NCBI GenBank assembly: GCA_947623455.1
Contig: OX392529.1
Span: 63,983,686-64,047,685, forward strand
Origin: Mimachlamys varia
Lineage: Eukaryota; Mollusca; Bivalvia; Pectinida; Pectinidae
Length of the DNA: 64,000 nucleotides
Direction of reading: 5' to 3'
Part shown: one piece after another, positions 21,098-32,545 of the stretch
Layout: every line of letters begins with the position of its first letter
How positions within the stretch are numbered: the stretch's first letter is position 1
The notes under the pieces: generated by a model
Told to the model about the DNA's origin: nothing
Databases searched by the model: none
Seen by the model: the letters and a program-made list of their open reading frames with translations, nothing else
Translations under genes and position numbers: made by a program

Positions 21098-21665
21098 AAT
21101 ACCCCGTTTCTGAGATACAAGAACTCTTTTGAATGGAGTTAGAAATCGGTGATTTGGTGATCATGTGACCGCGAAAAATTTAGGGCACTTCATAATGGTG
21201 GCAATGACGACCGAATGGCAGCTAGATTCGATTCGATTCTTTTAGTTGCTTTAGGTTAAAAAGGGAAGAAACAAAGATACAGGCTCTTAAACTAAGTCAT
21301 TATGTGTTGCACCTAGATGTGTAACTGTCAGTCGTAAAAGCAACAATCTGGCAAATGTAACGTTCAGATCGTTTCCAACAGCAAAGAGAAACCCCGATTA
21401 CGAGCACTGTGGAATGCATTCATATTTCTCAATACAAGATAAATTCAGTTAATCCATGATCTCAGCTAATTTTACTAACATCCCTTTTGTTTTATTTGAA
21501 TGTGTGATCCCTCTTTCGACCAAAACACTTTACTCTGCTTACCGCCATTGAAAACTTCTATTAAGCCGCCATTTTGTTTTCAAAAGTGCCCTAAATAAAG
21601 TCACGTGGGGATGAAAGTCACATGACTAAACCGACTGAAAGTTGTATCCCGGAAATGGCGTATTG
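21098..21665 (+). mobile_element. Short inverted-repeat element with THAP-like fragment (possible P-element relative)
   Basis: The left flank (21,098-21,200) carries TTCTGAGATACAAGAACTC, GATCATGTGACC and TTTAGGGCACTT. The right flank reversed (21,665-21,560) carries TTCCGGGATACAACTTTCAG, GTCATGTGACTTTCATC and TTTAGGGCACTTTT, so the two are inverted relatives. Between them 21,302-21,450 reads MCVAPRCVTVSRKSNN, then VTFRSFPTAKR and, after a one-base shift, RLRALWNAFIF. C-x4-C, F-x-x-FP and W-x-x-A spacing is that of a THAP zinc-binding domain, the DNA-binding domain of P-element transposases. The second Cys/His pair is not intact. Alternative: a fragment of a host THAP gene. Confidence 0.45.
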
Positions 21666-22676
21666 GATATAGGATTTAGGTCACAATGGTCGCCTTCCAG
21701 CTTCGAGCTACAGGAATTTCCCTTTAGGTCAATTTATTCCTATAGCCCTATTTCAGCTGAAGATGCAAAAATACTAAATTACAGTTTGATCGAGCATGTT
21801 GGTGTTTAAATTTTGAATAAATAATTTTTATGTGTAATAAAGTGAGATTTCAGTGGCAACCTGACCATGGCCAGGGCACACCAGCTGGATTTGTTTTACC
21901 ATAATGTCAGTCTGGATGCATACCATATTCGCTGTTATTAGCATTATTAATAGCATACCAACAACAACTCCCCCCCCCCCCCTTTCTGTAGAGGTTAAAG
22001 CGCCCCTACTTTTAGTAACAGAACTAAATCATACATATATGTTATAGTTACAATAGAAAAGAAACAAACAACATAGTACGGGACCAGTTTTAGGTTGGTG
22101 CAGACAACAGTCGATCAGTACACTACACAGACACTGGCTTAGCATCAGGCTACACCCCCCCCCCCATTTCCAGAGAGCCTGGCCATTTTCTGCTTAATCA
22201 TACTTAAAAATAACGTATCTTTACATTCATGCATGTACATACACAGTTAAATTTTCGATTGGGAAAATTTGAATACAAAATTGGGGAAAATACAGCTAAA
22301 TTTCTTAGGGGAAGGGGCCTTTATTCGGCTCCAAATAAATCACTTCTGTCAGTAAAGCATAAAATAAGAAGACACATAATTACACTAAGACATATCGGAT
22401 GAGTTTTTTTTATCTTTTATAACTACGCATACATACTAACTACATGGAAAACAACGAAATTCTGGAGCAAAAACCAGTCATAAGTTACACATGTAGGCCA
22501 TTTCACATGTAGGCCATTTCGCAGGTAGTTTTTCCCTCGACACCGGATGCAGTCTGCTTTCCACATTTCCAATGCAAGTTATGGGGCTTTAAATTGATGT
22601 AGCATAAATTATAAATGCTTTGTGTGTCAATAGTAGTTTATTAAACATAATAACATAATACTTACATTATACTTAC

Positions 22677-22735
22677 TCATATGATTCCACAATCTCGCCA
22701 TTTGTTCTGACGATGCGCCGTCTGCGAGACGCCAT
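22677..22735 (-). CDS. Exon 1 of chromo-barrel protein gene (start codon and N-terminus)
   Basis: ATG at 22,735 in the context AAAATGGCG opens MASRRRRIVRTNGEIVESY and runs to a canonical GTAAGT donor at 22,676, leaving two bases (GA) that complete a codon in exon 2. The N-terminus is strongly basic. The ~2.0-kb intron that follows holds a tRNA-like sequence, a poly(G) run and an inverted-repeat element. The sequence just upstream (22,736-22,820) contains GAGGGGAGAGAACTC and GAGCGCGTTTTCGCGATATG and is the likely promoter. It lies immediately inside repeat region B. Confidence 0.7.
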
Positions 22736-22818
22736 TTTGCTGTTTTAGAGGGGAGAGAACTCTGTAAAGCACATGAGTTTGAAAGAGCGCGTTTTCGCGA
22801 TATGGGACATAAACTGCG

Positions 22819-23156
22819 ATGTCTAGAATAATTATATACTTCTGAGGAGTTTAGATTAGGGTGATATGTTAATCGGAAATTGACTTAAAACTCCAAAAGT
22901 GTAAACATACTCTAAAAACCTCAGTTTAGGTCCAAAACTGGATGTACGAATCTCAGACACCTGCTATGTTGTCAATACATAACCGTACTATGCGTCTACC
23001 TTAAAAGCTTGCAGGTTTCGGTTAATATCACAAAATTAAAAATCGTCAAATCACTAATCCAGTTGATAACATGTCACCAATATCATTCATAATACTTTTG
23101 TCAATAAACCCAATAAACAATAATCCCGCTGTTAAAGTGACGTTTTCAATATGCTT
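22819..23156 (-). mobile_element. Terminal region B of the chromo-barrel/transposase element (promoter side)
   Basis: Repeated directly at 24,254-24,574. Shared landmarks: TGTCTAGAATAAT, CTGAGGAGTTTA, AACTCCAAAAGT, TTAGTTTAGG-type GTTTAGGTCCAAAACTGGAT, ATAACCGTAC, AAAAGCTTGCAG and CACCAATATCATTCAT. The match ends at GACGTTTTCAATATGCTT. It lies ~80 bp upstream of exon 1 and so probably contains the 5' end of the element. Confidence 0.8.
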
Positions 23157-23543
23157 AAGCCCAACCGAAATCCGACTTCCGACAACATGTTTCGATTCGC
23201 TTCAACTATGACCAAATCACGACTTCGTTATGTTTACTGCTGCGCGATGCAAACGGCTCTAAAAACACTCTCGTAATCAATTTTATACTGGAAAGGTATT
23301 TCAATCAATTTGTTATGAAAACAAAAGTTTGAAAGGTATGATTAAAGCACATATAAACATAAACAAATAAAAATATTGTCTCTGACAACATTTTTTCTGT
23401 TGCCTAGCCATGAATGAAGCTAGCTATCGGATGTTCCGCGTACGTACATACATGACGATAAGTGTGCAACAATGTTAAAAAAGTGAAGCACCATGTGACA
23501 CCGGCAGCTTAAAGTACATGCGAATGGCGGGAAATATATAGGG
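23157..23543. other. Unassigned spacer beyond region B
   Basis: No coding signature. It may still belong to the long element, because in the short copy the corresponding position is occupied by a LINE tail. Confidence 0.4.
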
Positions 23544-23685
23544 ATTGAATGTCTATTTTGTTGCTTGCATCAGCTGATGAAGTCAAGTGAACCTCGTGCA
23601 AATGGTACATCAACTGCTACGCAGTTCACTTCATTTGCGAGGTTGACTTCATCAGCCGATGCAAGCATCAAAATAGACATTCAAT
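23544..23685. repeat. 142-bp fold-back (hairpin)
   Basis: ATTGAATGTCTATTTTGTTG at 23,544 and the following TTGCATCAGCTGATGAAGTCAA are matched inversely at 23,643-23,685 (TTGACTTCATCAGCCGATGC, then CAAAATAGACATTCAAT). Inner arms GTGAACCTCGTGCAAATG and CATTTGCGAGG extend the pairing. The 60-codon frame over it is a by-product. It lies exactly between the long and short element copies. Confidence 0.85.
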
Positions 23686-23688
23686 ATT

Positions 23689-24574
23689 TAAATATTCACA
23701 TTTTCACTTTGCCCCGCTTCAATGAAACTTGTAAACCCTACCACTAAATTTCCCGGTGAAGTTAGTGGGGCACACGCTTTTTCGTTCCTGGCGAAGTAGT
23801 ACATTTGCTTACAAAAGTGTATCGTTAACGTTGTGTAGGCCTACAATACGGGTAAACTACACCTATTTTACACGCCAATGTGTTATTCCAACATCATATC
23901 GCGGCTAGATAGCTTTAATAATACTTGATCTAATATAATACTGACATTTCCGAAAGCAAGATATGGTGTATTGGTCCTCACGTCCTCAAACGTTCCCTCA
24001 ATGATCGGCGAAATGCAAATGAGATTATTTTACTACCCGTCAGTCAGATTTCGTGATTTCATTCATGTCCAATAATAAAATAAAACGTTTGAGATCGGTT
24101 AAACTCGTTAGATTATATAATTCAGATGAAACGTACCTGCTCACGAAACTAATAAGCCAGATAAACTACTGTAGGACCTAACCTACTTTGCTCATAAGAA
24201 TTCTAAGCTCGAGAATTTGTTACACTTACAGCGTAGCTTTTGTTCCAAAACTATTGTGTCTAGAATAATGTTCTACGTCTGAGGAGTTTACATAAGGGTG
24301 GTACATGTATGTTTATCAGACCTCCAAATATGTAAACAAACTCCAAAAGTCTTAGTTTAGGTCCAAAACTAGATGTAACGAATTCTCGGGCACCTATTAT
24401 CTTGTCAAAACATAACCGTACCGTGTGCCTACTTTAAAAGCTTGCAGTTTTCGGTTAGTTTCCCAAATTAAAAATCACTAATCCAGCTGATTACATCTCA
24501 CCAATATCATTCATCCGACTTCCGTCAATAAGCTCTGCCTATTTCCACTGTTAATGAGACGTTTTCAATATGCT
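23689..24574 (-). mobile_element. Internally deleted copy of the chromo-barrel/transposase element (A' + B')
   Basis: Region A' (23,689-24,220) and region B' (24,254-24,574) match 14,985-15,540 and 22,819-23,156 in the same order and orientation, but here only ~33 bp separate them instead of ~7.3 kb. The copy thus keeps both outer parts and has lost both genes, the usual origin of a MITE-like derivative. Its right end is cut by a LINE tail starting at about 24,576. Confidence 0.75.
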
Positions 24575-24575
24575 T

Positions 24576-24870
24576 TCTATTGAATTCAATTCATTTTATT
24601 TCCGTAAGTGTTACACTTTATAAGATACACTTTTTACATATATGGTACATTCATCAACAGCAAAAGCTAAATAATCTACAACATCAGCATCAACATATAG
24701 TAAAAATTAGTTGTTCCAAGGTGCTGGTTGTTTACCATGTGATATATTGCACTCCACTCAGGCTCCGGCCTCGTCCAATGGTCAACTACCAGTACCTCGG
24801 GACAACTATTTTTGAATACACTACGGGAAGGTATTACATATTTGTAAATTAAGTACTGGTCAGTCACTTA
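24576..24870 (-). mobile_element. 5'-truncated LINE 3' end
   Basis: On the minus strand it ends AATAAAATGAATTGAATTCA, a poly(A)-signal-like tail with TTGAA-type repeats typical of several LINE clades. Upstream is AT-rich 3'-UTR-like sequence. No intact domain. It sits directly on the end of region B'. Confidence 0.5.
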
Positions 24871-24901
24871 GAAATATGTGTATGGACCGAAGCGAAGCTG
24901 A

Positions 24902-27900
24902 GTACATATACAGTATATATAGTGTTGATATCAACCTACAGCATACAGTATATAGAGGTGATATCAACCCACAATATACAGTATATATACAATTGATATC
25001 AACCTACAGTATATAGTATATATACAGTTGATATCAACCCACAGTATACAGTATATAGAGGTGATATCAACCCACAGTATACAGTATATACAAAGGTGAT
25101 ATCAACCAACAATATACAGTATATACAAAGGTGATATCAACCCACAATATACAGTATATATAGTGTTGATATCAACCCATAATATACAGTATATACAAAG
25201 GTGATATCAACCCATAATATACAGTATATAGAGGTGATATCAACCAACAATATACAGTATATACAAAGGTGATATCAACCTACAGTATACAGTATATATA
25301 CAGTTGATATCAACCTACAATATAAGTCTATATAGTGTTGATATCAACCCACAGTATACAGTATATATAGCGTTGATATCAACCTACAATATAAGTCTAT
25401 ATAGTGTTGATATCAACCCACAGTATACAGTATATATAGAGGTGATATCAACCAATAATATACAATATATACAAAGGTGATATCAACCCACAATACACAG
25501 TATATATATACAGTTGATATCAACCTACAATATACAGTATACATAGAGATGATATCAACCCAAACTATACAGTATATTGAGCTGATACCAACCCAAAATA
25601 TACAGTATTTATACAGTTGATATCAACCCACAATATACAGTATATAGAGGTGATATCAACCCACACTATACAGTATATAGATGTGATATCAACCCACAAT
25701 ATACAGCATATATACAGTTGATATCAACCTACAATATACAGTATATATAGAGGTGATATCAACCTACATTATACAGTATATATCGAGGTGATATCAACCC
25801 ACAATATACAATATATATAGTTGATATCAAGCCACAGTATACAGTATGTATAAAGTTGATATCAACCCACAGTATACAGTATGTATAGAGGTTATATCAA
25901 CCCACATTATACAATTTATATAGAGGTGATATCAACCCACAGTATACAGTATATATAGAGTTGATATCAACCCACATTATACAGTATATGTAGAGGTGAT
26001 ATCAACCCACAGTATACAGTATATATAGAGTTTATATACCTGTTGATATCAAGCCACAGTATACAGTATATATAGAGTTGATATCAACCCACAGTATACA
26101 GTATATATAGAAGTTATATCAACCCACATTATACAGTTTATATAGAGGTGATATCAACCCACAATATACAGTATATGTAGAGTTGATATCAACCCACATT
26201 ATAAAGTATATATAGAGGTGATATCAACCCACAGTATACAGTATATATAGCGTTGATATCAACCCACAGTATACAGTATATATAGAAGTTATATCAACCC
26301 ACATTATACAGTTTATATAGAGGTGATATCAACCCACAATATACAGTATATGTAGAGTTGATATCAACCCACATTATAAAGTATATATAGAGGTGATATC
26401 AACCCACAGTATACAGCATATATAGCGTTGATATCAACCCACAGTATACAGTATATATAGAGGTGATATCAACCAACAGTATACAGTATATAGAGGTGAT
26501 ATCAACCCACAGTATACAGTATATAGTGTTGATATCAACCCAAAATATACAGTATATATAAAGTTGATATCAACCCACAGTATACAGTATATATAGAGGT
26601 GATATCAACCTACAGTATACAGTATATACAAAGGTGATATCAATCCACAATATACAGTATATACAAAGGTGATATCAACCCACAGTATACAGTATATATA
26701 GTGTTGATAGTATATATAGTGTTGATAGTATATAGTGTTGATATCAACCCACAGTATACAGTATATAGAGGTGATATCAACCCACAGTATACAGTATATA
26801 TAGAGGTGATATCAACCCATAATATAAAGTATTTACAACGGTGATATCAACGTACAGTATACAGTATATACAAAGGTCAGATCAACCAACAATATACAGT
26901 ACATACAAAGGTGATATCAACCAACACTATACAGTATATACAAAGGTGATATCAATCCACAATATGCAGTATATACAAAGGTGATATCAACCTACATTAT
27001 ACAGTATATATACAGTTGATATCAACCTACAGTATACAGTATATATAGAGGTGATACAGTATCAACCCACAATATACAGTGTATATACAGTTGATATCAA
27101 CCTACATTATACTGTATATAGAGGTGATATCAACCAACAATATACAGTATAAACAAAGGTGATATCAACCTACAATATACAGTTTATATACAGGTGATAT
27201 CAACCTACAGTATACAGTATATATATGTGATATCAGCACACATTATACAGTATATAGAGGTGATATCAACCCACAATGTAAGTATATATAAAGGTGATAT
27301 TAACCTACAGTATAGGGTATATGGAAGTGATATCAACCTTCAATATACAGTATATACAAAGGTGATATCATCCCACAATAAACAGTATATAGAGGTGATA
27401 TCAACCCACAATATACATAATATATAGTGTTGATATCAACCCAAAACATACAGTATATATAGAGGTGATATCAACCTACAGTATACAGTTTATGATATAC
27501 AGTTGATATCAATCTACATTATACAGTATATATGCAGTTGATATCAACCTACAGTATACAGAATATACAAAGGTGATATCAACCCACAATATACAGTATA
27601 TATAGGGGTGATATCAACCCATACTATACAGTATATACAAAGGTGATATCAACCCACAATATACAGAATATATAGAGTTGATATCAACCCACAGTATACA
27701 GTATATATACATGTTGTGTTAATATCAACCCACAGTATACAGAATATATACAGTTGATATAAACCTACAGTATACAGTATATATAGCGTTGATATCAACC
27801 TACAGTATACAGTATATATACAGATGATATCAACCCACAGTATATAGTATAAATAGTGTTGATATCAACCCACAGTATACAGTATATATAGTGTTGATAT

Positions 27901-29866
27901 CAACCTACAGTATACAGTATAAAATGTATTGATATCAACCCACAGTATACAGTATATATAGTGTTGATATCAACCTACAGTATACAGTATATATAGTGTT
28001 GATATCAACCCACAGTATACAGTATATATAGTGTTAATATCAACCCACAGTATACAGTATATATAGTGTTGATATCATCAACCCACAGTATACAGTATAA
28101 ATAGTGTTAATATCAACCCACAGTATACAGTATATAGGGTTGATATCAACCCACAGTATACAGTATACATAGGGTTGATATCAACCCACAGTATACAGTA
28201 TATACAGTTGATATCAACCCACAGTATACAGTATATATACAGTAGATATCAACCCACAGTATACAGTATATATACAGTTGATATCAACCCACAGTATACA
28301 GTATATATACAGTTGATATCAACCCACAGTATACAGTATATAGTGTTGATATCAACCCACACTATACAGTATATATAGTGTTGATATCAACCTACGGTAT
28401 ACAGTATATATACAGTTGATATCAACCCACAGTATACAGTATATATACAGTTGATATCAACCCACAGTATACAGTATATATACAGTTGATATCAACCCAC
28501 ATTATACAGTATATAAAGTTTTGATATCAACCTACAGTATACAGAATATACAAAGGTGATATCAACCCATAATATACAGTATATACAAAGGTGATATCAA
28601 CCCACAATATACAGTATATATAGAGGTGATATCAACCCATACTATACAATATATACAAAGGTGATATCAACCCACAATATACAGAATATATAGAGTTGAT
28701 ATCAACCAACAGTATACAGTATATATACATGTAGTGTTAATATCAACCTACAGTATACAGAATATATACAGTTGATATAAACCTACAGTATACAGTATAT
28801 GTAGCGTTGATATCAACCTACAGTATACAGTATATAGAGGTGATATCAACCCACAGTATATAGTATAAATAGTGTTGATATCAACCCACAATATACAGTA
28901 TATATAGCGTTGATATCAACCCACATTATACAGTATATATAGTGTTGATATCAACCTACAGTATACAGTATATATACAGTTGATATCAACCCACAGTATA
29001 CAGTATATATAGTGTTGATATCATCAACCCACAGTATACAGTATAAATAGTGTTGATATCAACCCACAGTATACAGTATATAGGGTTGATATTAACCCAC
29101 AGTATACAGTATATATAGGGTTGATATCAACCCACAATATACAGTATATATAGCGTTGATATCAACCCACATTATACAGTATATATAGTGTTGATATCAA
29201 CCTACAGTATACAGTATATATACAGTTGATATCAACCTACAGTATACAGTATATATAGTGTTGATATCAACCCACAGTATACAGTATAAATAGTGTTGAT
29301 ATCAACCAACAGTATACAGTATATAGGGTTGATATCAACCCACAGTATACAGTATATATAGGGTTGATATCAACCCACAGTATACAGTATATACAGTTGA
29401 TATCAACCCACAGTATACAGTATATATACAGTTGATATCAACCCACAGTATACAGTATATATACAGATGATATCAACCCACAGTATACAGTATATATACA
29501 GTTGATATCAACCCACAGTATACAGTATATATACAGTTGATATCAACCCACAGTATACAGTATATATACAGTTGATATAAACCCACAGTATTCAGTATAT
29601 AGTGGTGATATCAACCCACAGTATACAGTATATATAGTGTTGATATCAACCTACAGTATACAGTATATATACAGTTGATATCAACCCACAGTATACAGTA
29701 TATATACAGTTGATATCAACCCATAGTATACAGTATATATACAGTTGATATCAACCCACATTATACAGTATATAAAGTGTTGATATCAACCTACAGTATA
29801 CAGTATATATAGTGTTGATATCAACCCACAGTATACAGTAATATAGAGGTGATATCAACCCAAGTA
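24902..29866. repeat. ~5-kb satellite of 33-36-bp GATATC units
   Basis: About 140 units of the type TTGATATCAACCCACAGTAT followed by ACAGTATATATACAG. The first ten bases, TTGATATCAA, are a perfect palindrome, and ACAGTATATA-type sequence supplies further dyads. Variants alternate linkers (TATAGAGG, TATACAAAGG, TATATAGTG). Higher-order repetition is visible: a ~176-bp five-unit block beginning GAAGTTATATCAACCCACAT recurs at 26,109 and 26,285, and a longer block near 27,640 recurs near 28,655. The open frames at 27,194 and 28,175 are by-products. Confidence 0.97.
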
Positions 29867-30049
29867 ATAAATATAGAGATGGCAGCAACCCGGGTTTATC
29901 GGACTATAAAACAATAAACGTTTTCTTATGTCGTTTGGGACAAATAGAAGTTTGTAAGTGATTTATGACGAATCATCAATGTGTTGTTCATGGAAGTTTT
30001 CAAATAATTGAGCATAACAGTGTCTGTGTTTTGAGATGAAGGGACAAAC
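29867..30049. other. Junction between two satellites
   Basis: Short non-repetitive AT-rich bridge. No feature recognised. Confidence 0.6.
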
Positions 30050-31735
30050 ATTTGTTGTACAGGAGTGCTTTCAAGTGATGTGATATACGTGTGTCATACG
30101 GAGAAGTTCTAAAGTGATATGGCATACAGGTGTCGTAAAGAGAATCGCTGAACTGATGTAGCATACATGTTTCGTACGGAGAAGTTGTGAAGTGATGGGG
30201 GATACATGTGTCGTACGGAGAAGTTGTGAAGTGATGGGGGATACATGTGTCGTACGGAGAAGTTGTGAAGTGATGGGGGATACATGTGTCGTACGGATAA
30301 GTTGTGAAGTGATGGGGGATACATGTGTCGTACGGAGAAGTTGTGAAGTGATGGGGGATACATGTGTCGTACGGAGAAGCTGTGAAGTGATGGGGATACA
30401 TGTGTCGTACGGAGAAGTTGTGAAGTGATGGGGGATACATGTGTCGTACGGAGAAGTTGTAAAGTGATGGGGATACATGTGTCGTACGGAGAAGTTGTGA
30501 AGTGATGGGGGATACATGTGTCGTACGGAGAAGTTGTGAAGTGATGGGGGATACATGTGTCGTACGGAGAAGTTGTGAAGTGATGTGGGATACATGTGTC
30601 GTACGGAGAAGTTGTGAAGTGATGGGGGATACATGTGTCGTACGGAGAAGTTGTGAAGTGATGGGGGATACGTGTGTCGTACGGAGAAGTTGTGAAGTGA
30701 TGGGTGATACATGTGTCGTACGGAGAAGTTGTGAAGTGATGGGGGATACATGTGTCGTACGGAGAAGTTGTGAAGTGATGGGGGATACATGTGTCGTACG
30801 GAGAAGTTGTGAAGTGATGGGGGATACATGTGTCGTACGGAGAAGTTATGAAGTGATGGGGGATACATGTGTCGTACGGAGAAGTTGTGAAGTGATGGGG
30901 GATACATGTGTCGTACGGAGAAGTTGTGAAGTGATGGGAGATACATGTGTCGTACGGAGAAGCTGTGAAGTGATGGGGGATACATGTGTCGTACGGAGAA
31001 GTTGTGAAGTGATGGGAGATACATGTGTCGTACGGAGAAGTTGTGAAGTGATGGGGGATACATGTGTCGTACGGAGAAGTTGTGAAGTGATGGGGATACA
31101 TGTGTCATACGGAGAAGTTGTGAAGTGATGGGGATACATGTGTCGTACGGAGAAGTTGTGAAGTGATGTGGGATACATGTGTCGTACGGAGAAGTTGTGA
31201 AGTGATGGGGGATACATGTGTCGTACGGAGAAGTTATGAAGTGATGGGGGATACATGTGTCATACGGAGAAGTTGTGAAGTGATGGGGGATACATGTGTC
31301 GTACGGAGAAGTTGTGAAGTGATGGGGGATACATGTGTCGTACGGAGAAGTTGTGAAGTGATGGGGGATACATGTGTCGTACGGAGAAGTTGTGAAGTGA
31401 TGGGGGATACATGTGTCGTACGGAGAAGTTGTGAAGTGATGGGGATACATGTGTCGTACGGAGAAGTTGTGAAGTGATGGGGGATACATGTGTCGTACGG
31501 AGAAGTTGTGAAGTGATGTGGGATACATGTGTCGTACGGAGAAGTTGTGAAGTGATGGGGGATACATTTGTCGTACGAAGAAGTTGTGAAGTGATGGGGG
31601 ATACATGTGTCGTACGGAGCAGTTGTGAAGTGATGGGACATAAATATGTCGGAAATGAAGTTTTAAAGCGATATGGGACATACATATGTCGTTAGAGAAA
31701 TAATTTTGAAGTGACGGGACACACATACGTCGGAA
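30050..31735. repeat. 39-bp satellite open in several frames on both strands
   Basis: About 43 units of GTGATGGGGGATACATGTGT plus CGTACGGAGAAGTTGTGAA. Since 39 is 13 codons, most units are stop-free and give 13-residue repeats (DTCVVRRSCEVMG on plus; HNFSVRHMYPPSL on minus, up to 551 codons). Occasional 38-bp units shift the frame. Units at both edges are diverged while the core is nearly uniform, as expected from unequal exchange. There is no start, splice or domain evidence, so I do not call it coding. Confidence 0.95.
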
Positions 31736-31769
31736 GAGAAATCATGTTGGACACCAGACATTTTGAAGT

Positions 31770-32545
31770 AATGAATTTCCCGAGAAAGGTAGACGACGAT
31801 ACAAATACATAGTTGTGAGTTATTTGGGAACATACTTTGTGAAAAACACAACACAAGTTAGGATGATATATACTGATGGAGATATAGTAAGAATGATTAC
31901 ATTTCTGGTTGACAATATCTTTGTTGAGTTCGGAGGAAAGATTTTCCAACAGACTGTTGGCATTCTAATGGTAACTAATTGTGCCCCATTTTTGGTTGGC
32001 TTATTTTGGTTTTCATACGAGGCTGAATTTGTCAACGGGCTTATCAGGACGGGTAACAAATACCTTGCCAAATCTTTCAATTTCACTTTCAGGTATATCG
32101 ACTATGTGTTGTCTACAAACAACAAGAAATGTACTGACCTAGTCGATCGTATATACCATTTTGACCTTGAGATTAAGGACACAAAAGAGCTTCTTACCTC
32201 GATCTTTACTTAAACTATGACCAACATAGGCAGCTCACTCCATGTACTAAGTATGATAAACGTGACGATTTCGAATTTTCCGATGTGAAATCCCTTGCTT
32301 CTCTGTCTTATGATGTTTACATGTCGCTGTTGATTCGTTATTCTAGGGCTTGCTCTAAGTATCGTGATTTTCGTGATAAATGTCAGCTGCTGACGACAAC
32401 ACTTACGGCACAGGAGTTCGAGCGATGCAGGCTGATAAAGACTATGGACAAGTTTTATAGTCGCCTTCTTGATCTCACTGAAAAATATTTTGTATCATTG
32501 TGTGATATGAAGATGGACGTTTTTGACTATGCTCATTAGTATGTT
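31770..32545 (+). pseudogene. Penelope-like element reverse transcriptase fragment (C-terminal half)
   Basis: 31,815-32,213 encodes YTDGDIVRMITFLVDNIFVE, FGGKIFQQTVGILMVTNCAP and SFNFTFRYIDYVLS, then HFDLEIKDTKELL. After a frame break, 32,285-32,539 gives ASLSYDVYMSLLIRYSRACS and DKFYSRLLDLTEKYFVSL. This is the order seen in Penelope-like RTs of the invertebrate type (GIPMGTNCAPLLADLF; YIDDVLS; LEIKDT; QLIRYARAC). Two key spots are damaged: the GIPMG loop reads GILMV, and the catalytic YIDD has become YIDY. Fingers and any endonuclease are missing. It begins just after the 39-bp satellite. It lines up with the part missing from the PLE copy at 50.9-51.96 kb but is a separate insertion. Confidence 0.85.

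Noticed and set aside
14985..23156. Helitron
   Set aside because: A terminal-type hairpin is present, but I see no Rep/helicase motifs and no clear TC...CTRR ends.
30071..31726. 551-codon minus-strand open frame
   Set aside because: It is the 39-bp satellite read through. Both strands and several frames are open, there is no domain, and 38-bp units shift the frame.
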